Source: Aquilaria yunnanensis (Eukaryota > Streptophyta > Magnoliopsida > Malvales > Thymelaeaceae). Taken from it: 64,000 nucleotides of DNA. Positions 1 through 9,608 of the stretch are shown one piece after another. The stretch is from positions 45,864,492 to 45,928,491 of the forward strand of contig CM077600.1 of the NCBI GenBank assembly GCA_039654915.1, written 5' to 3'. Under the pieces are notes generated by a model. The model did not search any database. It was not told the DNA's origin and worked only from the letters and a program-made list of their open reading frames with translations. Each line of letters starts with the position of its first letter. The stretch's first letter is position 1. The position numbers and the translations under genes are program-made.

Positions 1-59
1 TTTTCCTCTTTTTTTTTTTTTTTGTTTTTTTGTTTTTTTGTGTGAGCTATGGTGATAAC

Positions 60-600
60 ATACTTGATAACTCTCTTGAAGTGAGATGACTCAAGTGGCC
101 TTGCTTGCTCGTGCTTGTTCTCAGTTCTTTTTGGTTTTGAATTTTCCCTTGTTGGCTTTTTGGTGGAAGGGATGAACTTTTTCCTTTTCGGAGTTTTTGT
201 TACAGAGAACCGAGATCATAGCCTTCTTAAAATGAGATGATTCAAGTGGCCTTACTTGCTTGTGTTTGCTCTCAGTCTCGCTTTTTTTGGTTTTGAATTT
301 TCCCTTGTTGGCTTTTTGATGGAAGGGATGAACTTTTTCCCTTTTTTTTTGGAGTTTGTGTTATGGAGAACCGAGATCATAGCCTTCTTGAAGTAAGATG
401 ACTCAAGTGGCTTTATTTGCTTCTCAGTCTCTTTTTTTTTTTTTGGATTTTTTTTTTCTTGTTTGGATTTTCTCTTTAATGGCTTTTGATGGAAGGGAGG
501 AACTTCTTTCCTTTGTTGGAATTTGTGTTGTGGAAAACTGAGAATTTTTTTTTTTGTATTGAGCATTTGTGAGAATTGGGAGGCCACTGAAGTCATTTAA
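60..600. repeat. Three degenerate tandem copies of a unit of roughly 170 bp
   Basis: Each unit contains, on the plus strand, GATGACTCAAGTGGC (or a variant), then TTGGTTTTGAATTTTCCC, GGAAGGGA, and ACCGAGATCATAGCC. Copies begin near 84, 234 and 396. The related tail in element B (26400-26600) shows fewer units. Open frames across it are low-complexity Lys-rich or Phe-rich translations and are not taken as genes. Confidence 0.7.
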
Positions 601-824
601 TATGAGAGCTAACTTCTTTGGAAGTTAATCCCGGACTCCTTGCAAGGATGTTGATAACCACTGTGAATTCTTTTTGAGGGTTGAGGTGCAACATATGAAA
701 TCCTTCTTACTAGATTTGGCAGCACTTTCAAGATCATTACTATCAAATTTTCCTTAACTTTTTATTTTCACCCACGAGTAGTATCATTTAGAAAGCAAAG
801 TATGATAGCAATAATGGATAGTTT

Positions 825-1140
825 AATGGAAAGGAGTGAGAGATGGATGTAAAAACAGAATTTTTGGTAAGAAGTGATAGAATGTGTAGGTGTAATAATT
901 GAATTTTTGGTAAAAATTGGTACAATATGTAGATGTAATAATGGAATTAAAAAGTGGTATAATGTACACGTAACATCTTTTTGTTAGAGAACAAAAAGAA
1001 TTACCAGTTGTCAAAAAGTAAAGTGTGATGGCAATAATAGATAGTATAATGGCAAAGAGTGTAAAAAATGGAAAGTAGTAGAATGCACGCATTACATCTT
1101 TTTGTTGTACCAGAAAGAATACCAGGTGTCCATCTAACAA
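825..1140. repeat. Tandem repeats shared with element B
   Basis: Two to three degenerate copies of a unit that includes, on the element's strand, ACAAAAAGATGT and a TACCACTT-type segment. The same block occurs at 25844-26190 in element B, in the same place relative to gag. It is non-coding tail sequence. Confidence 0.65.
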
Positions 1141-1451
1141 AGACTACACCCTAGATTCTGGACTAAATCTAGGAGATTTTTACTATTAGATTACTTTTGC
1201 AAGCTTTCAAAGATACAAGTTTATTCAAAGGATTCCCTGTCATTCGAAAATGTATGCGGACTGTTAGGTCAGATCTGACTTGGAGCCCTTCCAAAATCAA
1301 TGTAATTCCAGCTCAAAATCTTCACTTTCAATTATCAATCACATCATGGCCTAGCAACTTAGACTCGACCAACTGTTGGACCTTGAGTTTCAGCACCACA
1401 GACTTTTCAGTTACATTTGGGATTTGGGTCACACCAACTTGGAAGAGAAGG

Positions 1452-3602
1452 TCACTTGGCCTTTGCTACTATTGATATAGATGATAGCAGAATGCCTTCT
1501 TCAGCAAAGACTGTGATTAACTTTCCTTCAAAAATGAATTTCATTTTTTGGTGTAATGAGGAGGGAATTGCTCCGGCCATATGAATCCATGGTCTTCCCA
1601 ACAGACAAGTATAAGAAGGATTAATGTCCATAACTTGGAATGTGATATGAAAGACACAAGGGCCGATCTCTATTGGCAGCTCTATTTTTCCGATGACATT
1701 TCTATTCGTCCCGTCAAATGCTTGAATAGTGATATGACTGTAGTTGAGGTATGATGAGTCTATACCAAACTTGTGTAAGGTCTCAATTGGCATTATGTTT
1801 AGAGCTGACCCATTATCAACAATAACTCTAGTCATAGTTCGATCTTTGTATTTAACCGAAATATATAGAGCCTTAAAGTGACCCCTTCCTTCTGCTGGTA
1901 TCTCATCGTCAGTGAATGTGATGAGATTCTGTGCGGTGATGTTGTTGACGAGGTGGTCAAAATTATTCACTGAAATATCTGGCTCAACATAGGCCTTATT
2001 CAAGACTTTGATGAGGGTTTCTCGATGAGCATCAGAGCTTATGAGTAGTGAAAGTATGGAGATCTTTGTTGGCAGGTGGTTTAACTGCTCCACGGCACTG
2101 TACTCACTTTGCTTCATGAGTTTGAGGAACTCAGTAGTTTGTTCATCTGTCACCTCTTGAGACATCTTTTGCTCTTTAGATGTATCTGTATCTAGAGGCT
2201 CACTTGTTGGGTCTGTGACGTTCTTATCTTGTCGAAGCTTGTACATTTGTTCTGGAGAGTAACATGGACCACTTCTAGTCATACTCCTAACTTCTAACGG
2301 AGTTGATGTGATGTTGGAAGTGTAATCATGGCTCCATGGAACAGCCTTGTCTGATTTGTAGAGGAATGACCTCGAGACTCGAGTTCTTAAAGGCTTGACA
2401 ATAGATTTTGAAATTGGTATAACTAGTGGTTTTGGCGTAGCATTGACTTCCCGTTTTTTAGTGATCACATTTACATCATCATCTTTATCCGACGTAGAAA
2501 TGATGAGTTGGGATGAGTCCATGAGCCTTTGTAGACTTTCACGGAATTCTGAGCATTCTTGGATAGAATGACTTTTACTGTCATGAAAGTCACACCAGTC
2601 CTCATCTTTGACTTCTTCATGTTTAAAAGAAGACTTCCGGATGATAACCCCTTCTTTTAGAAGGCATGAATATACATGCTTAAGAGGGGTTATGATATCG
2701 TTGACTGACTTCTTTATCGGCTGGTGTTCTTCTATCATATTGACTGGTTTTGCTTGATGAGGCGGCAATGGATTGTGAGTGACGTTTGGTTCATCGGAAA
2801 AGTCCAACCACTTTGACTCGATTAATTGTTGAACTATACGCTTCAATGCCATGCAGTTTTCCAAGCCATGGCCTGGAACGCCATCATGATATGGGCAGGT
2901 AATGTTAGGGTCATACCACCTTGGATATGGGGGTTTGAATGGCTTTGTAGGAATTGGACGGATAAATTGTCTTTCGATGAGTTTTGGGTATAACTCAGTA
3001 TAAGTCATGGAAATTGGTGTGAAAACTTCTCTTGGTCTTGGTGCAGGTACTGGAGGAGTAGGAGCAGGTGGCCATGACTGATTAGGTCTGTTAAAAGGAT
3101 AATTGTTGGGCCTATTGGAAGGATAATTATTGGGCCTATTCAGAGGATAATCATTGGGCCTATTTGGAAGGTAATTATCGGGCCCATTGGCAAAATAGGA
3201 TAGGCGAGGTCCGATAGCCACCGTATCCACGAGGGGAATCCTTCTTCCGCGTCCTATTTGTTGTACTTCGTCATCTTTTCTTCTGGATGGTCCTCCTCTT
3301 TTCATAGGATTATTAAAGGATTCAGCAATATTCCCAGTCCTAATCTCATGCTCGATTCTTTCTCCAGACATGACAATGTTAGAAAAATTAGTTGCCGAAT
3401 TGCCAATGAGTTCGTCATAATATAGGTACTTCAGTGTCTGGACAAACAAAGTAACCATTTCTCTTTCTGTCATGGGTGGCTGAACTTGTGCTTCTTGAAT
3501 TGCTTTCGCCTTGATTAGCTCGATCAATTGTCTCATTTGTTCGGCCATACTTTCTATCTTGGACTCTATCTTTATGAGACGTCCTTCGATTTGTTCTGCC
3601 AT
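1452..3602 (-). CDS. Gag-protease polyprotein of element A, internally deleted
   Basis: An open frame of 716 residues starts at an ATG 1.2 kb downstream of the primer-binding site. After a short coiled N-terminus come the motif PPMTEREMVTLFVQTLKY of the retrotransposon gag domain (about residues 42-60), a Pro/Asn-rich repeat stretch (about 140-180), two zinc-knuckle-like motifs of the form C-x2-H...H-x4-C (CPYHDG... and CDFHDS...), and a retropepsin-like domain at about 575-695 with active-site triplet Asp-Asn-Gly at 596-598, where Thr or Ser is usual in the middle position. Compared with the gag of element B, about 230 residues of the gag core are missing between residues 37 and 40. In B the reverse holds: gag core kept, protease lost. 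The protein would probably be defective as a capsid. Confidence 0.8.
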   Translation of the reverse strand: MAEQIEGRLIKIESKIESMAEQMRQLIELIKAKAIQEAQVQPPMTEREMVTLFVQTLKYLYYDELIGNSATNFSNIVMSGERIEHEIRTGNIAESFNNPMKRGGPSRRKDDEVQQIGRGRRIPLVDTVAIGPRLSYFANGPDNYLPNRPNDYPLNRPNNYPSNRPNNYPFNRPNQSWPPAPTPPVPAPRPREVFTPISMTYTELYPKLIERQFIRPIPTKPFKPPYPRWYDPNITCPYHDGVPGHGLENCMALKRIVQQLIESKWLDFSDEPNVTHNPLPPHQAKPVNMIEEHQPIKKSVNDIITPLKHVYSCLLKEGVIIRKSSFKHEEVKDEDWCDFHDSKSHSIQECSEFRESLQRLMDSSQLIISTSDKDDDVNVITKKREVNATPKPLVIPISKSIVKPLRTRVSRSFLYKSDKAVPWSHDYTSNITSTPLEVRSMTRSGPCYSPEQMYKLRQDKNVTDPTSEPLDTDTSKEQKMSQEVTDEQTTEFLKLMKQSEYSAVEQLNHLPTKISILSLLISSDAHRETLIKVLNKAYVEPDISVNNFDHLVNNITAQNLITFTDDEIPAEGRGHFKALYISVKYKDRTMTRVIVDNGSALNIMPIETLHKFGIDSSYLNYSHITIQAFDGTNRNVIGKIELPIEIGPCVFHITFQVMDINPSYTCLLGRPWIHMAGAIPSSLHQKMKFIFEGKLITVFAEEGILLSSISIVAKAK

Positions 3603-3669
3603 TAATCTTATTTGGAGCCGAATTGAATATCGGTGTCGAGGTCCAATTTTATCCTTTTAAAAGTAAGGT

Positions 3670-4085
3670 ATATTTTATTAGATCCTATGTGTATGTGATT
3701 GATGCAATGGATGCATGTAGGAAAAATGAGATTATGTTTTTATCAGACTTTGTATACACGTGATTGATGTAATGGATGTATGCAACGAGATTATGTTTTT
3801 ATCAGACTTTATATGCACGTGATTAATGTAATGGATGTATGCAATGAGATTATGTTTTTATCAGACTTTGTATACACGTGATTGATGTAATGGATGTATG
3901 CAACGAGATTATGTTTTTATCAGACTTTATATGCACGTGATTAATGTAATGGATGTATGCAATGAGATTATGTTTTTATCAGATTTTATATGCGTGTGAT
4001 TGATGTAATGAAAGGCATGCAATGAGATTATTTTTATCAGACTTTATATGCACGTGATTAATGTAATGGAATGCATGCAATGAGT
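3670..4085. repeat. About six tandem copies of a unit near 62 bp in the leader of element A
   Basis: Each copy contains GCACGTGATT or ACACGTGATT, TAATGGATG, and ATTATGTTTTTATCAGACTT. The array lies between the primer-binding site and gag. The matching part of element B (around 23700-23770) is short and has no comparable array, so the expansion is specific to element A. Each unit brings one CACGTG-type (G-box) hexamer, which may be a by-product of the repeat. Confidence 0.8.
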
Positions 4086-4447
4086 GAGTTTGCTTATCCA
4101 ATATCATGGAACTTCAAGACTTTTAGTTGTTATTAAAAAGACCAAAAAGTTAGCATAGTTTGATGCGTGGTTTTGATGCATGAAGAATATTTGCACAAAA
4201 CAGAAGTATAACAAAAGAAAGATAAGTTTATTAATAACTTAAATAGCAATTAACAACTCATGAACTATTATGGAAAAATGAGTTAAAACCATAAATACGA
4301 AAATAAAAGTGTAGAGCAACAACACAGTATAACAAGGATATGCTTATGGCGTTGGTAAATGGGAGGAATACTATGGTTAGTTCTATGGTTAAGTGGGGAG
4401 TTCTATATGCATAAGGTGGCTTATCAAAAAGGCAAGGGATAGTTCCC

Positions 4448-4483
4448 GAATCCCGTCACTAAATTATAGTGACGGCCCGATTC
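4448..4483 (-). other. Conserved stem-loop downstream of the primer-binding site
   Basis: The inner arms CCGTCACTA and TAGTGACGG pair perfectly across an AATTA loop, and outer arms GAATC and GATTC extend the stem. The same structure occurs at 23323-23358 in element B, also downstream of the primer-binding site. A role in RNA dimerisation or packaging is possible from its place, but this is inference. Confidence 0.6.
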
Positions 4484-4811
4484 CTTACCCTCTAGGGTTA
4501 ATGTAAGGAATGGATTAATTCGAGTCGTAGCTTTTCGTGGGCCCATGCAGAGACTAACCGTCTCAGAAGGCAATACACTACTTTGCTACTTTGAAACCGG
4601 TGAAGGCTTGGAGACCATGGCCTCACAAGGACAACAACACCAATTCCACTTAGAAAGAATCGTGTTCGATTTAAGTAAGCTCGGGTATAGAGCTTCATAT
4701 TGTGAATCCATAATGCATGTTTTCGCTAAGTAAATATAGCATATAAAAATCCACATAATAAGCAAAGTAAATCAAAACAAATCAACTTTAGGCTCGACTC
4801 ACTAACGTGGA

Positions 4812-4830
4812 GTCCCCAGCGGAGTCGCCA
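4812..4830 (-). other. Primer-binding site of element A
   Basis: On the minus strand the sequence is TGGCGACTCCGCTGGGGAC, three bases after the LTR end. It begins with TGG, the complement of a tRNA CCA end. It is the same site as in element B and is of the tRNA-Arg type known from Tat/Ogre elements (assignment from memory of the family). Confidence 0.85.
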
Positions 4831-5099
4831 AGCTGTGGCAACGTCGGGTTTTCTGGAGTCGCCACCAATCAGTTTACTTAGGTCGATTGGTCACCTAAAA
4901 TATAGTCTGCGAGAGTTCGGGGGTTCGGGAGTACGGTTACGTTGAAACAACTTTGTTAAAACGCCCAAAAATTGGCACCTTAGTTGATTTTAATTTTGTT
5001 TTACTTTGCTTTTAAAAAAATTTCAGTTAATTTAGATATTTTAACTGAATTAGTCGAAAATGTGGATTTTTGGTAATTAAGTTGGATAAAATTTGATAC

Positions 5100-5320
5100 T
5101 TCCGAACCATGGACTCTGCCGAGTCATTTGGACACGGAAGATTTTTTATTCCGAACCATGGACTCTGCCGAGTCATTTGGACACGGAATTTGGTGAAATT
5201 TTAAACAATTTTATCCATATTGTAAAAATATGGATTTTTATCTTTTTATTTAATTTATTTATTTTAAAAAAATTGATATTTTCCAAACCGTAGATCCTGC
5301 CGGATCATCCGGATATGGAA
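5100..5320. repeat. Three covarying 40-nt hairpin modules
   Basis: Copies lie at 5100-5139, 5149-5188 and 5281-5320. Each has an inner stem of 5 bp closed by a TGCC loop: GACTC/GAGTC in the first two and GATCC/GGATC in the third. Outer arms also pair (TTCCG/CGGAA, CCA/TGG; in the third TTCCA/TGGAA, CCG/CGG). The stem sequence changes but pairing is kept. Confidence 0.75.
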
Positions 5321-5414
5321 ATTGATTTACTTAATCGTAATTATTTAATTCCTGAAATTAATTTTTTAAAAGGTAATGATTTTTAATACTAACTAAAAAT
5401 TTGTCTTTATATTT

Positions 5415-5625
5415 TTACTTCTTTTTTTTTTTCTTTCTTTTCTTTTCTTTTTTTTTTTTTTCTTTCTTTTCTTTTTTTATCTTTTCTTTTCTTTTTCTTT
5501 TCTTTCTTTTCTTTTTTTATCTTTTCTTTTTCTTTTCTTTCTTTTCTTTCTTTCTTTTCTTTTTTTTTTATCTTTTTCTTATCTTTCTTATCTTTCTTAT
5601 CTTTTTCTTATCTTTCTTTTAGTGT
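5415..5625. repeat. CT-rich microsatellite (TTTCTTTTC-type)
   Basis: Low-complexity tract of T with regularly spaced C. A matching tract lies at 50615-50790 in the solo LTR and a shorter purine-strand equivalent near 22300 in element B. The poly-Phe open frame across it is not a gene. Confidence 0.9.
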
Positions 5626-5874
5626 TTTTTTTAGTGAAAGTTATTTATTATTTAAATAATTATTCAATTTATAAAAGAAAAATAAAAATAATTGGATTTT
5701 TGAAAAATGATTTTTATTAGGCTTAATAATTAATTAAAAAAATAATCTTCTTTTAATTTTCATTTATTTATTTATTAGTAAGGGTAAAGGTGAATTAAAT
5801 AAAAAAAATTATATAAAGGAAAATTAATAATAATAAAGTGGGGCTTTTTGGCCATCCACTTTAAAAATAAATAA

Positions 5875-6370
5875 TAATAAAGGTTAGCAAAGTTAATTAA
5901 ATTAATTAACAACAATAATAAAAATTAGCCAAGTTTAATTAAATTAATTGATTAACAACAATAATAAAAAGTTAGTCAAGTTAATTAAATTAATTGATTA
6001 ACAATAATAATAAAAAGTTAGTCAAGTTAATTAAATTAATTAATTAACAACAATAATAAAAAGTTAGTCAAGTTAATTAAATTAATTAATTAACAACAAT
6101 AATAAAAAGTTGGTCAAGTTAATTAAATTAATTAATTAACAACAATAAAAGTTAGCCAAGTTAATTAAATTAATTAATTAACAACAATAAAAGTTAGCTA
6201 AGTTAATTAATTAATTAATTAACAACAATAAAAGTTAGCCAAGTTAATTAATTAATTAACAAAAATAATAAAAAGTTAGACAAGTTAATTAAATTAATTA
6301 ACAACAATAATAAAAAGTTAGCCAAGTTGATTAAATTAATTAATTAACAACAATAATAAAAAGTTAATTA
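5875..6370. repeat. TAATTAA-rich tandem array in the LTR
   Basis: About ten to eleven copies of a unit of roughly 43-48 bp made of AACAATAATAAAA, AGTTAG(C/T)CAAG and TTAATTAAATTAATTAA. Copy number differs between LTRs: about seven at 51210-51530, three at 20515-20690 and two at 35840-35965. It is a useful marker of LTR age and slippage. Confidence 0.85.
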
Positions 6371-6842
6371 ATTGTTAACAACAATTATAAAAGTTAGTAA
6401 TAATGCAAAAATTAAAAGGTTAGTAACAATAATAGTATTAAAAGTTAGTTGTTAGTAAGTTAATAACAACAATAAAAAAAGGGGTTAGTAATAAACAAAT
6501 AATAAACAAACAAGTAAAAATTAAAAGGGTTAGTAATTAATTCTGCAAGAACAAAATAAAAGGTTAGTGACCAAAGTGAAAGAAAATTGAAAAGATGAAG
6601 GATTAAATGAGAGTTGTACCCTTAAAAACTGAATTTGAAATTCTGGAAACGTGAAGAACAGAACGCACGCGCGCGGGGGGAGAGAAAAAAAAGAAAAAAA
6701 AAAGGGTCAGAGAAGGTTTAGGTTTTCTGGAGAGGAAGAGAAGAGGGCCAGGGACCTAGGCTATAATTTTTTCTTTTTTCAAAACGGAGCTCTAAGCTTC
6801 ATTTCTATTTTTTTTCTATGTTCAGCACAAAATTTGGGGGGC

Positions 6843-6850
6843 TATTTATA
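6843..6850 (-). promoter_or_regulatory. TATA box of LTR A
   Basis: TATAAATA on the minus strand inside the motif CTCTATAAATAGCCCCCC, which is kept in LTRs B and C (and in the solo LTR at 51999-52006). Transcription would start about 25-35 bp downstream, near the conserved GTGCTGAAC. Confidence 0.7.
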
Positions 6851-7383
6851 GAGGAAGTTTAGCTGAACTGTTGATGGATAAATTAATAAAAAATTTCAAA
6901 CTTATCTCTTAAATTGGTAAAATGACAATTTTAGTCCTTTACGTCTCTCAGCCTCAGGATAAGTTCCTGAAGCTTCTGATTTTGACAATTTTGTCGTTTT
7001 CTGTCAATTTGAGCCAAAAACGTCGGCAGGCTCAAAATTTTATGTGACAAACTACCAAATGCTCCTGGAACTTTTAGAATTTGTCAATTTTTTCCGAAAC
7101 TTCTCAATTTTGTCATTTTTACCTCAAACTTTTAATTTTTTGTCATTTTTTCATGAAATTTTATTTTATTTCAAACATACACATATTCACACATATATCA
7201 TTTTAAATCAAATTTTCACAAAACAAAAATATATTTTAAACTAATTAAATTTTTTTTAATAATAATAGTAATATATTTTTTTTTTTTTAAATTAATTTTT
7301 TTTTTAATAAAATTTTTTTCAAAATTTTAAAACACCCGGACGAAATTGGGTGTCAACAGTTGGAATTGTAGACGTTTGTCTAG

Positions 7384-7462
7384 ACTTGAAATGTTGAAGC
7401 GTCGCGGGAAGGGACCACCGAAGAAAGGACAGGGAAGAAGGGCTGTGAAGCTTAACAAGTAG
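7384..7462 (+). CDS. Last exon of a mitoribosomal small-subunit protein mS33 (S27/S33 family) gene, rest outside or lost
   Basis: A splice acceptor (TTTGTCTAG) at 7375-7383 is followed by a frame ending in RRGKGPPKKGQGRR, then AVKLNK and a TAG stop at 7460-7462. This basic C-terminus is that of plant homologues of mitochondrial ribosomal protein S33 (annotated in plants as 37S S27), as recalled from the family. The LTR of element A ends only 25 bp upstream of the exon, so the element lies in the intron or has replaced the upstream part. Upstream exons on the plus strand would have to lie left of the window. It is either an intact gene with a very large intron or a disrupted copy. Confidence 0.6.
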
Positions 7463-7533
7463 ATTTTTGCTCAACGAGTTGTGGCGACGCCATTGTTTCT
7501 GTTGTTTTGAGTTTGGGAAATAAAAAACAATAA

Positions 7534-8668
7534 GAGCATCTTCAACAGTTTCCCTATTTTATAATTTTTTTTATTGTATGGAATATAAAGCCATTTTTCA
7601 CTCTAATATTTTTCCCATTCTATTCTATAAAATAGGGAATAAGATAAAAGAGAAGATCTCATTCCTTATTTCTGTAGAAACTCTAAAAATTTTCGGAGAA
7701 TGAAAAATAATACTCTTTCTGTCTTGTAAAAGTTGTTCAAGTTGCTATTTATAACAATTAATTCATAATTTTTTTTTAAATTTCTTATAGAAATATAAAA
7801 TTTTTATATAAAAATGGTATCTTAAAGACTTTATTTTATAAATATAATTAAAAAAATCATAGTACAAATTAATATGAATATATTTCAGTTAAATTTTAGT
7901 TAAAAAAATTAACATAGTCATTCTTTATGAAGTGGAGGTAGTAAATTTTTACGTTTTGCATGATATTTAATTATACAACAATTAATTCATATTTTTTTTC
8001 TTTCAAAATTTTCTATAGAAATATAATTTTTTTATGAAAATGGTATAGACTCTATTTTATAAATATAATTTTTTAATTTTTTTATAATACTCCCTCCGTC
8101 CTAGTTTTGTTGAAACATTTCCCTGGACATAGAGATTAAGGTGTATGTAATTTGTGTTAATTTTTTATGTAGTAAAAGTTTAAATAATGATTAAAAAAAT
8201 ATTATTTTTTTGGGTTTTGTGTAGTGAGAGATTGTGTGAATATTAAAAAAAAAATTTATTGGGTTTTGTGTAAAATGATTATTTAATTGTTTAAACTTTT
8301 CTAAAAGAGGAAACGTTTCAACTTTTTGAGACATAAAAAAAAAAAAATGTTTCAAGTAAACTGGAACGAAGGGAGTATAAATTAATATCAATATATTTAA
8401 GTCAAATTTTAGTAAAAAATGTAAAAGAGTCATTCTTTGTAAAACGAAAGAAATAATTTTTTACATTTTCAATAATATTTAATTATACAATAATTAAACT
8501 AGTCATTAATTTGAATTTACTTTAAATTCATAATGTTTAATTGTTATGTAATAAATATAAAATTCTACAAAATAGGGAACCTGTTAGAGTTAGAACAAAA
8601 AAATTATAGAGATTTTATTTTTTACTTCCCCATTTTATAGAAATTTTGTAGAAGTTGTTGGAGATGCC
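7534..8668. mobile_element. MITE-like element with GCATCTyCAACA termini
   Basis: The left end GCATCTTCAACAGTTTCCC and the right end, read as its reverse complement GGCATCTCCAACAACTTC, form terminal inverted repeats. Inner segments also repeat in inverted order (CCCTATTTTATA near 7551; AAAATAGGGAAC near 8571). Flanks AACAATAAGA and AACAAAAAGA resemble each other and may be a decayed target duplication, but the exact TSD is uncertain. The interior is AT-rich and non-coding. A second MITE is nested in it. Confidence 0.6.
8090..8375. mobile_element. Stowaway-like MITE (Tc1/mariner type)
   Basis: The ends are CTCCCTCCGTCC and, in reverse complement, CTCCCTTCGTTCC, flanked by TA on both sides (8088-8089, 8376-8377). 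About 286 bp, non-coding. The open frame on the minus strand across it is a by-product. Confidence 0.8.
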
Positions 8669-9487
8669 ATAACAAAAAGAGATTGCCTATTGGTTTTCTT
8701 TTGGATAATTACAATTTACCCTTAAGGTTTAGATGGAATAATATTTTGCCTTCTCCTGTTTCACAAATATATACTTTGTTTTATATCTTTTTAAGACAGT
8801 GAAATTTTAATTTTGACAATATGATAGCAATTTTTTAGTAATTTTAATGTATATAGTATTTTTTTATAGTTAAAGGACATTTTAAATTATTATTATTATT
8901 TTATTTATTTTAATTTTTAAAATAATATTTTTTAAATATCAATTAATTATGAAAAAAATGCTATACAGATTGAAATTGCTTGAAAATGATAATTGTACGG
9001 TCTAAATTAAGATTTTAGAAGTTGTTGTAAACTTTATTAAAAATAAACGAGTAAAGTATATATTTTTTAAACAAAAAATGATGAAGCGTAATTTAACCTA
9101 AGTCTAAAAAATGGTAGTAAAAGATATTTTTTGAACTTCTATATGTATAAATTTTCAATAAATATATAACTTTTGTAAACAATCTATATGTATAAATTTT
9201 CAATAAATATATAACTTTTGTAAACAATTTTCAATAAATATATAACTTTTGTAAACAATCTATATGTATAAATTTTCAATAAATATATAACTTTTGTAAA
9301 CAATCACCCATAACTTATTGTGAACACAAAAAAATTTTAGGACTTAAAAGTAAATTTTTTTCCGAAAAAAGAAGTATGTCGCGAGTTGCTAGGGTGCCTC
9401 TTTCAGTCTTGCGTAACGCCTACACATGGATGAGTGCTACGTCCCTTAATGCGGGTGCGGCCCAAGTGTTAGCCATCTGACACCTCC
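8669..9487. other. AT-rich intergenic region upstream of the helicase gene
   Basis: No coding potential seen. It holds the tandem repeat at 9130-9306 and, next to the helicase, the short promoter region. Confidence 0.6.
9130..9306. repeat. Tandem repeat with a unit of about 46 bp
   Basis: Three to four copies (one shortened) containing CTATATGTATAAATTTTC and AATAAATATATAACTTTTG. It lies about 180 bp upstream of the helicase TATA box. Confidence 0.8.
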
Positions 9488-9494
9488 ATATATA
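9488..9494 (+). promoter_or_regulatory. TATA box of the helicase gene
   Basis: ATATATAA in CTCCATATATAATGTC lies about 115 bp before the ATG at 9609. The in-frame ATG at 9495 overlaps this TATA box, which argues against its use as start. The leader that follows is pyrimidine-rich, as is common in plant 5' UTRs. Confidence 0.55.
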
Positions 9495-9608
9495 ATGTCT
9501 CCGAGCTTGCTCAGCCTAAAGAGCTTTCTCTTTTGCCCCTCCAATCCCTTCTCCCTCGCGCCCAAACTCTCTTCTCCATTTCTTTGCCTCCGGAGATCTC
9601 CCTTTTCC

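Larger units (their letters stand above)
1..4833 (-). mobile_element. Internal region of Tat/Ogre-type Ty3 element A (partial)
   Basis: Reading on the minus strand from the LTR at 4834-7358, this stretch holds a primer-binding site (4812-4830), a leader of about 1.2 kb, a gag-protease frame (1452-3602) and a non-coding tail that runs off the left edge. Positions 1-1350 match, in reverse complement, the region after gag in element B (25640-26690), so the two are close relatives. No reverse transcriptase or integrase is seen in the part present; whether one lies further left cannot be told. The second LTR and the left TSD are outside the window; the 5 bases to the right of the LTR are GTTGG. 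Confidence 0.9.
4834..7358 (-). mobile_element. LTR of element A (5' LTR, minus orientation)
   Basis: The LTR is 2525 bp, begins TGTTGACACCC and ends GTTGCCACA on its own strand. It contains a TATA box at 6843-6850, a TAATTAA-rich repeat array, a CT-rich tract and three covarying hairpin modules. It closely resembles the solo LTR at 50001-52488 in length and content. The LTRs of element B are about 1.25 kb longer because of an extra AT-rich block. Confidence 0.92.

Noticed and set aside
5401..5622. 73-codon Phe-rich open frame
   Set aside because: It is the translation of a CT-rich microsatellite.
9495..9608. Upstream in-frame ATG that would give the helicase an N-terminal transit-like extension
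   Set aside because: The ATG overlaps the likely TATA box, and the protein from 9609 matches the usual start of the family with its Gly/Arg-rich region.
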